Below, piece by piece: positions 50,764 through 59,147 of a DNA stretch of 64,000 bases. Numbering within the stretch: position 1 is the stretch's first letter; every line of letters begins with the position of its first letter. The notes under the pieces are model-generated. The model searched no databases. It saw nothing but the letters and a program-made list of their open reading frames with translations, and was not told the DNA's origin. The stretch spans positions 148,383 to 212,382 of the forward strand of contig NZ_FOET01000010.1 of NCBI RefSeq assembly GCF_900110735.1, written 5' to 3'. The position numbers and the translations under genes were made by a program. Origin of the DNA: Streptomyces radiopugnans (lineage in GTDB: Bacteria > Actinomycetota > Actinomycetes > Streptomycetales > Streptomycetaceae).

Positions 50764-53700
50764 ATGTCCGTGCACAGCCACCCGGCGGCCCAGTACGAGG
50801 CGGCCACAGCAGCGTTCGTCTCCCCGCGGCCCGAAGCCGACCCCGGCGGGCCGCCGGAGTTCCCCAAGCACGTCGTCACCGCCGTGCTCGTCTCCCACGA
50901 CGGCGAGCGCTGGCTGCCCGAAGTCCTGGCCGGGATCACCGGCCAGGAGCGGCCGGTGCAGGACGTGATCGCCGCCGACACCGGCAGCGCCGACGACTCC
51001 GCGCGGCTGGTCTCCGAGGCGATCGGCCCCGACCGCGTACTGCACCTCGCCCGCCGCACCGGCTTCGGCGCGGCGGTCGGCGAGGCGGCCCGCACCGCGC
51101 CCGTCCTCGGCCCCGACGACCTGGCGTACCTCAGGCGGCCCAGCGGCTGGGACCCGGTCACCCGGACCTGGCGCGACGACGCCTACGACATGCCCGAACT
51201 GCCCTACGGCGAACCCGTCCAGTGGCTGTGGCTGCTGCACGACGACTGCGCGCCCGCGCCGGACGCCCTCGCCGAACTGCTCCGCGTCGCCGACGCCGAC
51301 GAGACGGCCGCCGTCGTCGGCCCCAAGCTGCGCAGCTGGTACAACCGCCGGCAGCTGCTGGAGATCGGCGTCTCCATCGCCGACAGCGGCCGCCGCTGGA
51401 CCGGCCTGGACCGGCGGGAGCAGGACCAGGGCCAGTACGACCAGGTGCGGCAGGTGCTGTCCGTCTCCACCGCCGGCATGCTCATACGCCGCGACGTCTT
51501 CGAGCGGCTCGGCGGCTTCGACCGCTACCTGCCGCTGATGCGCGACGACGTGGACCTGTGCTGGCGGGTCCAGGCCGCCGGGTACCGGGTGCTCGTCGCG
51601 CCCGACGCCGTCGTCCGGCACGCCGAGGCCTCCTCCCGGGAGAGGCGGCCCATCGACTGCGTCGGGCGCTCGGTCGCCGGTCCGCACCGCGTGGACAAGG
51701 CGGGCGCGGTCTACACACTGCTCGTCAACACCCCCGGGAAGAAGCTGCCCTGGGTCCTGCTGCGGCTGGTCTTCGGCACCCTGCTGAGGATGCTCGCCTA
51801 TCTGGTCGGCAAGGTGCCCGGACAGGCGCTCGACGAGTTCAGAGGGCTCATGGGCACCCTCCTGCGCCCCGAGCGCATCCTCGCCGCCCGGCGCAGGCGC
51901 GGCAGACCCGCGGTCGCGCACTCGGAGCTGCGCCCCCTCTTCCCGCCCCCGGGCGCGACCGTACGCGCCACCGCCGAGCAGGTGGCGGGCAGCCTCGCCC
52001 GGCGCTCCGACTCCGACGTCTCCTCCGGCGCGCGGCACGGCGCCGTCGAGACCGGGCCCGGCGACGACGACGCCGACTTCCTGGAGGTCGAGCAGTTCGC
52101 GCGGCTGAAGCGGATCGCCCGCAAGCCGGCGCCCGTGCTCTTCGCCGTGCTCCTCCTCGCCTCCCTGGTGGCCTGCCGCGACCTGCTGGGCGGCGGGGCG
52201 CTGGCCGGCGGCGCGCTGCTGCCCGCGCCCGGCTCCGCCGCCGACCTGTGGGCGCGCCACCTGGAGGTCTGGCAGCCGGTCGGCACCGGCGTCGCCGGGT
52301 CCGCACCGCCGTATCTGGCGGTCCTCGCCACGCTCGCCACCGTCTTCCTCGGCAGCACCGGCTTCACCCTCACCCTGCTGCTGGTCTGCTCGGTGCCGCT
52401 GGCGGGGCTCACCGCCTACTTCGCCTCCCGGCCGCTGGTCGGCTCCCGGCTGCTGCGCGCCTGGGGCGCGGTCGCCTACGCCTTCCTGCCCGCCGTCACC
52501 GGAGCCCTGGCGGGCGGCCGGCTCGGCACCGCCGTGCTCGCGATCGTCCTGCCGCTGATGGCCCGGGCCGCGGTCGCGGCCTCGGGGCTGCGGACGGCCG
52601 GGGACACCCGGCCGGGCTGGCGCCCCGTGTGGGCCCTGGCGCTGCTGCTCACCCTCACCACCGCCTTCACCCCCGTCGTCTGGCCGGTCACCGCCGTACT
52701 CGCGCTGGCCGTACTGGCCCTGCGGGTGCGGCAGCGCGCCCACGCGGCGGCCTACGCGGTCCGCACCGCCGTGCTGCTCGCGGTGCCGATGGTGCTGCTG
52801 GCGCCGTGGTCGGCGGGTCTGCTGACCAGCCCCTCGGCCTTCCTGCGCGAGGCGGGTCTGCCGTACGGCGAGGGCAGCGCCTCCGCCACCGGCCTGCTGA
52901 CCCTCGACCCCGGCGGGCCCGGAACGGTGGGCGGGACGCTCTTCGCGGGTGTGGTGCTCGCCGCCCTCGCCGCGCTGCTGCGCTCCGAGCGGCGCACCGC
53001 GATCCTGGCCGCCTGGACCACCGCCCTGGCCGGTCTGCTCTTCGCCGCGCTCACCGGCGGATCCGGCTGGGCCGGGCCCGCGACCCTCGTCTACGGGCTG
53101 GGCCTGCTGGCCGCGGCCGTGCTCGGCGCCGAGGGCGCGCGCGGCCGGGTCGCGGCCCAGAGCTTCGGCTGGCGGCAGCCGGTCGCGGCCCTCATCGGCC
53201 TCGCGGCCGCCGTGGCGCCCCTGGTGGCCGCCGCCGTCTGGATGGCGGGCGGCGCCGACGGGCCGCTGTCGCGGCGCAGCCCGGTGCAGGTCCCGGCGTT
53301 CGTCGCCGAGGAGAGCGGCACCCGGGACCGGCCGCGCACCCTCGTCCTGGACGGCGAGACCGGCGCCGGGAACGCCGGGAGCAGCACGTCCTCCGCGGCG
53401 GCCCGGGTCTCGTACACCCTCGTCCGCGGTTCCGGCGCCCGGCTGGGCGACGGCGACACGGCCCGCGAGGCCGGGGGCGACCGGCGGCTGGACGAGATCG
53501 TCGGCAACCTGGTCGCGGGTTCCGGCGCCGACCAGGCCGAGCAGCTCAGCGGCTACGCCGTCCGCTACGTCCTGGTGCGCGACGGCGCGCCCCGCGAGAT
53601 GAGCGGGGTGCTGGACGCGACACCGGGCCTGTCCCGGCTCAGCCAGGAGGACGGCAGCGCGCTGTGGCGGGTGGACGCCCAGGTCGCCCGGATCACCATC

Positions 53701-54447
53701 GTCCCCCCGGAGGGGAAGGGCGGCGCGGCGGCCGAGCCGGTGACCGTGGCGGCCGGGCCGGTCGAGGCGCGCACCGGCGTCCCCGCCGGACCCGCCGGGC
53801 GGGTGCTGCGGATCGCCGACGCCGCCGACCCCGGCTGGCGGGCCACGCTGGACGGGCGCCCGCTCAAGCCCGTCACCGTGGACGGCTGGGCGCAGGGTTT
53901 CGAACTGCCCGCGGAGGGCGGCCGGCTGGAGCTGGTCCACGAGACCCCCGCGGCGCACACCGCATGGGTGTGGGTGCAGGGCTTCCTGATGCTGGTGGTG
54001 CTGGTCATGGCGCTGCCGGGGCGCCGCCGCGAGATCGACGACGACCTGCCCGAGGCGGCCGAGGCGGTACCGGCCCAGCCGGTGGAGGGCGAGGGCCGGC
54101 GGGCCCGCAGGCTGCGCGCGGCGCAGGAGGCGGCGGACGGCCCGCCGCCGACCGAACCCGAACCGGAACCCGAACCGGCACCGGCACCCGGCCCCCAGTC
54201 CCCGTACGCGCCGCAGCAGCAGGGCTGGGACGGCTGGGACGGACAGCGGTACGCCGGCCAGGGCGACCCGTACGCACAGCAGGGCGGGCAGCCCCGGCCC
54301 CCGTACGACGGCGGCGCCTACGACGGCACTTACGGTGGCGCCCACGGCGGCGAGACCTACGGCGACGGCACGACGTACGGTGGCGCCTACGGCGGCGAGA
54401 CCTACGGCGACGGCACGACGTACGGCGACAGGAGCGACCGCGCATGA
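50764..54447 (+). CDS. Large multi-domain membrane glycosyltransferase (family 2)
   Basis: 1227 residues. The GT-A domain (about 36-290) has VTAVLVSHDGERWL, HDDCAPAPDALAEL and the acidic motif RDDVDLCWRVQAAGYR near 260. About ten or more TM helices span 458-860. An extracytoplasmic region (about 860-1065) ends in beta-rich sequence (RIADAADPGWRATLDGRPLK), then a final TM at 1067-1086 and a Glu/Pro then Gly/Tyr-rich tail with a 15-residue duplication (from about 1190). Such GT2-plus-membrane proteins polymerise or export cell-surface glycans. Its stop overlaps the next start by 4 bp, pointing to a joint function. Confidence 0.88.
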   Translation: MSVHSHPAAQYEAATAAFVSPRPEADPGGPPEFPKHVVTAVLVSHDGERWLPEVLAGITGQERPVQDVIAADTGSADDSARLVSEAIGPDRVLHLARRTGFGAAVGEAARTAPVLGPDDLAYLRRPSGWDPVTRTWRDDAYDMPELPYGEPVQWLWLLHDDCAPAPDALAELLRVADADETAAVVGPKLRSWYNRRQLLEIGVSIADSGRRWTGLDRREQDQGQYDQVRQVLSVSTAGMLIRRDVFERLGGFDRYLPLMRDDVDLCWRVQAAGYRVLVAPDAVVRHAEASSRERRPIDCVGRSVAGPHRVDKAGAVYTLLVNTPGKKLPWVLLRLVFGTLLRMLAYLVGKVPGQALDEFRGLMGTLLRPERILAARRRRGRPAVAHSELRPLFPPPGATVRATAEQVAGSLARRSDSDVSSGARHGAVETGPGDDDADFLEVEQFARLKRIARKPAPVLFAVLLLASLVACRDLLGGGALAGGALLPAPGSAADLWARHLEVWQPVGTGVAGSAPPYLAVLATLATVFLGSTGFTLTLLLVCSVPLAGLTAYFASRPLVGSRLLRAWGAVAYAFLPAVTGALAGGRLGTAVLAIVLPLMARAAVAASGLRTAGDTRPGWRPVWALALLLTLTTAFTPVVWPVTAVLALAVLALRVRQRAHAAAYAVRTAVLLAVPMVLLAPWSAGLLTSPSAFLREAGLPYGEGSASATGLLTLDPGGPGTVGGTLFAGVVLAALAALLRSERRTAILAAWTTALAGLLFAALTGGSGWAGPATLVYGLGLLAAAVLGAEGARGRVAAQSFGWRQPVAALIGLAAAVAPLVAAAVWMAGGADGPLSRRSPVQVPAFVAEESGTRDRPRTLVLDGETGAGNAGSSTSSAAARVSYTLVRGSGARLGDGDTAREAGGDRRLDEIVGNLVAGSGADQAEQLSGYAVRYVLVRDGAPREMSGVLDATPGLSRLSQEDGSALWRVDAQVARITIVPPEGKGGAAAEPVTVAAGPVEARTGVPAGPAGRVLRIADAADPGWRATLDGRPLKPVTVDGWAQGFELPAEGGRLELVHETPAAHTAWVWVQGFLMLVVLVMALPGRRREIDDDLPEAAEAVPAQPVEGEGRRARRLRAAQEAADGPPPTEPEPEPEPAPAPGPQSPYAPQQQGWDGWDGQRYAGQGDPYAQQGGQPRPPYDGGAYDGTYGGAHGGETYGDGTTYGGAYGGETYGDGTTYGDRSDRA
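54331..54420. repeat. 45-bp tandem duplication at the 3' end of the glycosyltransferase gene
   Basis: 54331-54375 and 54376-54420 differ at one base and encode two copies of a Tyr-Gly-Gly...Gly-Asp-Gly-Thr-Thr unit; a third partial copy follows. The frame is preserved. Confidence 0.92.
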
Positions 54448-55982
54448 ACCGCACCATCCACTCCCTGATCGGCGTGGTCGCCGCGCTGGCCGCCGTCACC
54501 GGCGTCGCGTCGCTGACCACTCCCTCCGGCGAGCCCGCCGCCGGCCCCGCCGCCGCCCGGCTCCCCGTGGAACGCTCCACGCTGGTGTGCCCGCAGCCGG
54601 CCTCCTCCGAGGTGGGCGAGACCACGTACACGGCCTACACGCCCGAGGGCGGGGCCGAGCGGAAGGGGACCGAGGGCAGCGGGGCCGGGCTGCTGCCGGC
54701 CGGGAGCACCCTGGAAGGCGGCGGCAGCGGCGGCGAGGACGGGAAGAAGGCCGACGAGCCCGACCCCGTCGTCCCCCTGGAGAAGCCCGGCGTCCCGGTC
54801 ACCGCCGAGGCGGACAGCAGCGGCTCGCCCGCGCTGACCGGTTCGGCCGACGGAAGCCTCGCCCCCGGCTGGACGGTCCAGCAGACCACCCTCGTCACCG
54901 CGGGCACCGGCCGCGGGCTGCTGGGCGTCTCCTGCACGGTGCCCGGCACCGAGTTCTGGTTCCCCGGCGCGAGCACGGCGAAGTCGCGCCACGACTACAT
55001 CCACCTCACCAACCCCGACGACGCCCCGGCAGTGGTCGACCTGGAGCTGTACGGCAAGGACGGCTCGGTGAAGACCGAGAGCGGCGAGGGCCTCAACGTC
55101 CCCGGCCGCTCCACGGTGCCCGTGCTGCTCTCCACCCTCTCGCGGGAGCCGGTCACCAACGTGGTCCTGCACGTGGTGGCGCGCAGCGGCCGGATCGGGG
55201 CCCAGGTGCAGTCACTCGACGAGAAGCTCGGCGGCGACTGGCTGCCGGCCTCCGCCGACTCCCGGGGCTCCCTGGTCCTGCCCGGCATCCCGGCCGACGC
55301 CACCGCCGTACGCCTGGTCGTCTTCGCGCCCGGTGAGAAGGACGCGGACCTCAAGGTGCGGCTGGCCACCCCCACCGGCGCCATCACCCCCGCGGGCCAG
55401 GAGACCCTCCACGTCAGGAGCGGTACGACCACCGCCGTGGACCTCGGCGACGTGACCAGGGGCGAACCGGGTTCGCTGATCCTCTCCCCGGCCGAGGACG
55501 GCGGCGGCGGTACCCGGGTCGTGGCGGCGCTGCGCGTGCTGCGCGGCGAGGGAGCGCGGCAGGAGACGGCGTTCATCCCCGCCACCGAGCCCGTCCGGGA
55601 GCGGGCGTCCGCGGCCGGAAGCGACGCCGGGGCGGAGAACGGCGAGGACGGCGGTACGGTCCTGTCGCTGGTGGCACCGGAGAAGGCCGCGAAGGTGCGG
55701 GTGACGGCGTCGGCGGGCAGCGGTGGCGGCGAACCGGTCAGCAAGACGTTCGACCTCAAGGCCGGCACCACGACGGCCGTCGACGATCTGCGGCCGGAGG
55801 GGGCGAAGGGGCGCTACGCGCTCACCGTCGAACGGCTGTCGGGCGGGACGGTGTACGCGGCCCGGACGCTGTCGCTGGTGGACGACGGCATCCCGATGTT
55901 CACCGTGCAGACGCTCCCGGACGACCGGGGGACGGTGGCGGTGCCGCGGGCCGGGCAGGACCTGTCGGTGCTCGTCGACTGA
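54444..55982 (+). CDS. DUF5719 family secreted protein
   Basis: 512 residues. N-terminal signal or anchor (LIGVVAALAAVTGVASL, about 7-24). The exported part has several all-beta stretches with paired motifs (RHDYIHLTNPDDAPAVVDLE, STVPVLLSTLSREPVTNVVL, GTTTAVDLGDV). One Cys near residue 49 and one near 166 could pair. The family is found in actinobacteria beside the large glycosyltransferase and has no assigned function that I know. The ATGA overlap and AGGAG site show coupling to the upstream gene, so it may be a chaperone or accessory for its glycan product. Confidence 0.82.
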   Translation: MNRTIHSLIGVVAALAAVTGVASLTTPSGEPAAGPAAARLPVERSTLVCPQPASSEVGETTYTAYTPEGGAERKGTEGSGAGLLPAGSTLEGGGSGGEDGKKADEPDPVVPLEKPGVPVTAEADSSGSPALTGSADGSLAPGWTVQQTTLVTAGTGRGLLGVSCTVPGTEFWFPGASTAKSRHDYIHLTNPDDAPAVVDLELYGKDGSVKTESGEGLNVPGRSTVPVLLSTLSREPVTNVVLHVVARSGRIGAQVQSLDEKLGGDWLPASADSRGSLVLPGIPADATAVRLVVFAPGEKDADLKVRLATPTGAITPAGQETLHVRSGTTTAVDLGDVTRGEPGSLILSPAEDGGGGTRVVAALRVLRGEGARQETAFIPATEPVRERASAAGSDAGAENGEDGGTVLSLVAPEKAAKVRVTASAGSGGGEPVSKTFDLKAGTTTAVDDLRPEGAKGRYALTVERLSGGTVYAARTLSLVDDGIPMFTVQTLPDDRGTVAVPRAGQDLSVLVD

Positions 55983-55994
55983 GCGGGCGTACGG

Positions 55995-56043
55995 CGGGCC
56001 GGGCCCGGCGGGCGTCCCGAGGACGCCCGCCGGGCCCGGCCCG
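55995..56043. terminator. 23-bp perfect hairpin between convergent genes
   Basis: 55995-56017 pairs with 56021-56043 without mismatch across a cga loop. It ends 2 bp from the stop codon of the zincin gene and 12 bp after that of the DUF5719 gene, serving both. Confidence 0.88.
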
Positions 56044-56045
56044 TC

Positions 56046-56510
56046 TCAGTCCTGCCCGTAGCGCGGGTCGATCGACTCCGGGGCCAGTCCGAGGAGTTCG
56101 GCGACCTGCTCGACGACCACCTCGTGGACGAGCAGCGCCCGGTCGTCGCGCGTCCTGGCGCGCAGCTCGATGGGCCGCCGGTAGACGACGATGCGGTCGG
56201 GGCGACCGTCCCGCGCGGCCGCGTACCGGCCGAGCGGCACGCTGTCCGGGCCGTCGAGCCAGCCGTCGACCCAGCCGCCCCCCGGCGCGGCGGGCGGTAC
56301 CTCCTGCACCACGAACTCCACCCCGGACAGCTGCGGCCACTGTCTCTCCAGCCGGTCCGCGGAGTCGCGCACCAGGTCGTCGAAGACGTCGGCGCGGCTC
56401 ATGGCGAGCGGCACCTGGGGCGGCGCGATGGGGCCGCGCATGCCGCGTCCATGGCGATCCCGGCGACGCGGTCGCGGATCGGGCCGGCGGGGCGGTACGG
56501 GGTTGCTCAT
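56046..56510 (-). CDS. Zincin-like metallopeptidase-family protein lacking the full HExxH motif
   Basis: 154 residues. Resembles the small single-domain zincin family (FDDLVRDSADRLERQWPQLSGVEF, then RIVVYRRPIELRA). Where active relatives have HExxH, this protein has VHEVVVEQVAELLGL: His129 and Glu130 remain, but the second His is Val133. It is therefore probably inactive or non-zinc. The first 35 residues are Arg/Pro-rich. The ATG at 56510 fits a leaderless mRNA from TACTCT on the minus strand (56518-56523). Confidence 0.8.
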   Translation of the reverse strand: MSNPVPPRRPDPRPRRRDRHGRGMRGPIAPPQVPLAMSRADVFDDLVRDSADRLERQWPQLSGVEFVVQEVPPAAPGGGWVDGWLDGPDSVPLGRYAAARDGRPDRIVVYRRPIELRARTRDDRALLVHEVVVEQVAELLGLAPESIDPRYGQD

Positions 56511-56956
56511 CACCTTGAGAGTAGCCGCCCGGAGGAGGCCTGGGAGCAGGGATGACGCGGCCCGGCCGTCCCGTGCCGCCGTCCCACGGCGCCGTACAAC
56601 GGCCCCGCGCCGTCGCACAGCGGCCCCGCGCCGTCCCGCGCGCCGTTCCACGCTCCCCGGAGCACGGGACGGCGTCCACCACCGGTTGTCGGAGAGCGAC
56701 CGGTTCCGTTTTTCCGCGGTGCCGTTTCGGACAACTCCCCGATCGATGATCGCTCCTCGATGACGGAATCCGAACGAAGGGGTAACGGTGCCTATGTCCG
56801 GCTTCCGCCCCGCCGCCAACCGGACTTTTCCGGCCCGTGCCAGGTCAGCCGGTCCGCCGCCGCGGCGCGGGAACCCGGCGGGCCGGCACGACACAACAGG
56901 GTGACCTCCCGGAGAGTCGTCGCGGCCCGCTCAAGAGTGCGGTACCGTCCAACATC
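56511..56956. other. 446-bp divergent intergenic region
   Basis: It holds a 15-bp direct repeat cggccccgcgccgtc (56600-56614 and 56621-56635) and an AT-richer patch near 56700-56790. The -10 boxes of the two flanking genes lie at 56518-56523 (minus) and 56943-56948 (plus). No supported gene; a 35-codon frame from 56794 was considered and rejected. Confidence 0.55.
56943..56948 (+). promoter_or_regulatory. -10 box for the DUF3499 gene
   Basis: TACCGT ends 9 nt before the GTG at 56957, compatible with a leaderless or near-leaderless transcript. Confidence 0.35.
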
Positions 56957-57349
56957 GTGAGCCCTGTACGTCGCTGTTCGCGCACCGCGTGCGGCCGCCC
57001 TGCCGTGGCGACGCTGACGTACGTCTACGCGGACTCGACGGCCGTCCTCGGCCCCCTCGCGACCTATGCCGAGCCCCACTGCTACGACCTGTGCTCGGAG
57101 CACTCGGAGCGGCTGACCGCCCCGCGCGGCTGGGAGGTCGTCCGCCTCGCCGTGGACGCGGGCCCCGCCCGTCCCAGCGGCGACGACCTCGAAGCCCTGG
57201 CCAACGCCGTCCGCGAGGCCGCCCGCACCCCGCAGCGCAGGAAGCCCGCCCCCACCGAGCAGCCCGGCTCCGGCGGCGTGCGCGAGACGGATCTGATGGA
57301 GGTGGCTCGACGTGGCCACCTGCGGGTACTGCGTTCCCCCGAGAACTGA
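56957..57349 (+). CDS. DUF3499 family protein, possible zinc ribbon
   Basis: 130 residues. The N-terminal 50 residues form a compact Cys/His cluster: Cys7, Cys12, then HCYDLCSEH with His41, Cys42, Cys46 and His49, fit for one zinc ion. The rest is Pro/Arg-rich and probably disordered, ending LRVLRSPEN. This family is common in actinobacteria upstream of phosphomannomutase genes; function unknown. The manB start follows after 50 bp, so an operon is likely. Confidence 0.85.
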   Translation: MSPVRRCSRTACGRPAVATLTYVYADSTAVLGPLATYAEPHCYDLCSEHSERLTAPRGWEVVRLAVDAGPARPSGDDLEALANAVREAARTPQRRKPAPTEQPGSGGVRETDLMEVARRGHLRVLRSPEN

Positions 57350-57399
57350 TCGCCCCGTTACATTTGGGGCGTCGCCAGATACTCCAGAAGGGGTGGACC

Positions 57400-58758
57400 G
57401 TGCCTGACCTGTCACACATCGTGAAGGCGTACGACGTACGTGGTGTGGTGCCCGACCAGTGGGACGAACCCCTCGCCGAGCTGTTCGGCGCGGCGTTCGC
57501 GACGGTCACGGGCGCGAGCGCGATCGTGGTCGGACACGACATGCGCCCCTCCTCGCCGGGCCTGTCGCGGGCCTTCGCCCGGGGCGCCGCCGCCCGCGGC
57601 GCCGACGTCACCGAGATCGGCCTGTGCTCCACCGACCAGCTCTACTTCGCCAGCGGCCGACTCGACCTGCCCGGCGCGATGTTCACCGCCAGCCACAACC
57701 CCGCCCGGTACAACGGCATCAAGATGTGCCGGGCCGGCGCCGCCCCCGTCGGCCAGGACACCGGCCTGGCCGACATCCGCGCACTGGTGGAGGAGTGGGC
57801 CGCCGACGGGGCTCCCGAACCGGTGGAGAAGCCGGGGACGATCACGCAGCGGGACGTGCTGGCCGACTACGCCGCCCATCTGCGCTCACTGGTCGACCTC
57901 ACCGGCATCCGCCCGCTGAAGGCCGTCGTCGACGCGGGCAACGGCATGGGCGGCCACACCGTCCCCACCGTCCTCGACGGCCTGCCGGTCGAGCTGGACG
58001 CGATGTACTTCGAACTCGACGGCACCTTCCCCAACCACGAGGCCAACCCGCTGGATCCGGCCAACATCGTCGACCTCCAGGCCCGGGTGCGGGAGACCGG
58101 CGCCGACATCGGCCTGGCCTTCGACGGCGACGCCGACCGGTGCTTCGTCGTGGACGAGCGGGGCGAGCCCGTCCCGCCCTCGGCGATCACCGCCCTGGTC
58201 GCGGAGCGCGAGCTGGCCAAGCACCCCGGCTCCACCGTGATCCACAACTGCATCACCTCCTGGTCCGTCCCCGAGGTCGTCAAGGAGGCGGGCGGCACCC
58301 CGGTGCGCACCCGGGTGGGCCACTCCTTCATCAAGGAGGAGATGGCGCGCACCGGCGCGGTCTTCGGCGGCGAGCACTCGGCGCACTACTACTTCCGCGA
58401 CTTCTGGAACGCCGACACCGGCATGCTCGCCGCCCTCCACGTCCTGGCCGCGCTCGGCGGACAGCAGGGCACCCTGTCGGAACTGGTCGCCCGCTACGCC
58501 CGCTACGCGGCCTCCGGCGAGATCAACAGCACCGTCGACGACCAGGCGGGACGCGCCGCCGCGGTGAGGGCCGCCTACGAGGGCCGTGAGGGCGTGACGC
58601 TGGACGAGCTGGACGGCCTGACGGTCACGGCGTCCGACTGGTGGTTCAACCTCCGCCCCTCCAACACCGAGCCGCTGCTGCGCCTGAACGTCGAGGCGCG
58701 CGACGCGGAGACGGCCGCCCGGGTCCGCGACGAGGTGCTGGCGATCGTCCGCGCCTGA
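57400..58758 (+). CDS. manB: Phosphomannomutase/phosphoglucomutase
   Basis: 452 residues, alpha-D-phosphohexomutase; interconverts mannose-6-phosphate and mannose-1-phosphate. It begins with VKAYDVRGVVPD; the phosphoserine is Ser98 in TASHNPARYNG; the Mg2+ loop is FDGDADRC (about 237-244), the sugar loop GGEHSAHYYF and the phosphate-binding RPSNTEPLLR. GTG 57400 follows AAGGGG. With manA downstream and the nucleotidyltransferase at 44374 it completes a GDP-mannose route. Confidence 0.94.
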   Translation: MPDLSHIVKAYDVRGVVPDQWDEPLAELFGAAFATVTGASAIVVGHDMRPSSPGLSRAFARGAAARGADVTEIGLCSTDQLYFASGRLDLPGAMFTASHNPARYNGIKMCRAGAAPVGQDTGLADIRALVEEWAADGAPEPVEKPGTITQRDVLADYAAHLRSLVDLTGIRPLKAVVDAGNGMGGHTVPTVLDGLPVELDAMYFELDGTFPNHEANPLDPANIVDLQARVRETGADIGLAFDGDADRCFVVDERGEPVPPSAITALVAERELAKHPGSTVIHNCITSWSVPEVVKEAGGTPVRTRVGHSFIKEEMARTGAVFGGEHSAHYYFRDFWNADTGMLAALHVLAALGGQQGTLSELVARYARYAASGEINSTVDDQAGRAAAVRAAYEGREGVTLDELDGLTVTASDWWFNLRPSNTEPLLRLNVEARDAETAARVRDEVLAIVRA

Positions 58759-58783
58759 CGGGCCGGACCGGCGAGCACCGCAC

Positions 58784-58820
58784 GGCGGCGCCGGGACCGG
58801 CCACCGGTCCCGGCGCCGCC
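58784..58820 (+). terminator. Hairpin after manB
   Basis: ggcggcgccgggaccgg (58784-58800) pairs perfectly with 58804-58820 across a cca loop, 26 bp after the stop. It may only attenuate, as the next genes are on the same strand. Confidence 0.7.
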
Positions 58821-58942
58821 CCGCCGCCCGTCACGGCACCGTGCCGCGGCACCCGCCGACGGAGAGCGGTCTCCCGGCGGTACGCTGACCGCACGACAGC
58901 ACCACGGAACAGCACCGCATCCGCTCCGAAGGGACGCACCCC

Positions 58943-59113
58943 ATGCCGCTCGAAGCCGGTCTCCTGGAGATCCTCGCCTGCCCGGCGTGCCACTCCCCCC
59001 TCCGCGAGGAGGGCGACGAACTGGTCTGCGACGGCAGCGAGTGCAAGCTGGCGTACCCCGTCCGGGACGGCATCCCCGTCCTCCTCGTCGACGAGGCACG
59101 CCGTCCCGCCTGA
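58943..59113 (+). CDS. Trm112-like zinc protein
   Basis: 56 residues, below the size limit of many gene finders. Two Cys pairs: Cys13/Cys16 in LACPACHSPL and Cys29/Cys34 in VCDGSECKLAYPVRDGIPVLL, the UPF0434/Trm112 pattern. In eukaryotes Trm112 activates methyltransferases; the bacterial role is unclear. ATG 58943 has AAGGGA upstream. It lies 35 bp before the SIS gene. Confidence 0.88.
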   Translation: MPLEAGLLEILACPACHSPLREEGDELVCDGSECKLAYPVRDGIPVLLVDEARRPA

Positions 59114-59147
59114 GCACGACCGCCCCCGGCGACCGGAGAGGCCGCAC

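Noticed and set aside
56794..56904. Possible 35-codon gene upstream of the DUF3499 gene
   Set aside because: It has an acceptable ribosome site but an Arg/Pro-rich product with no conserved feature; not supported.
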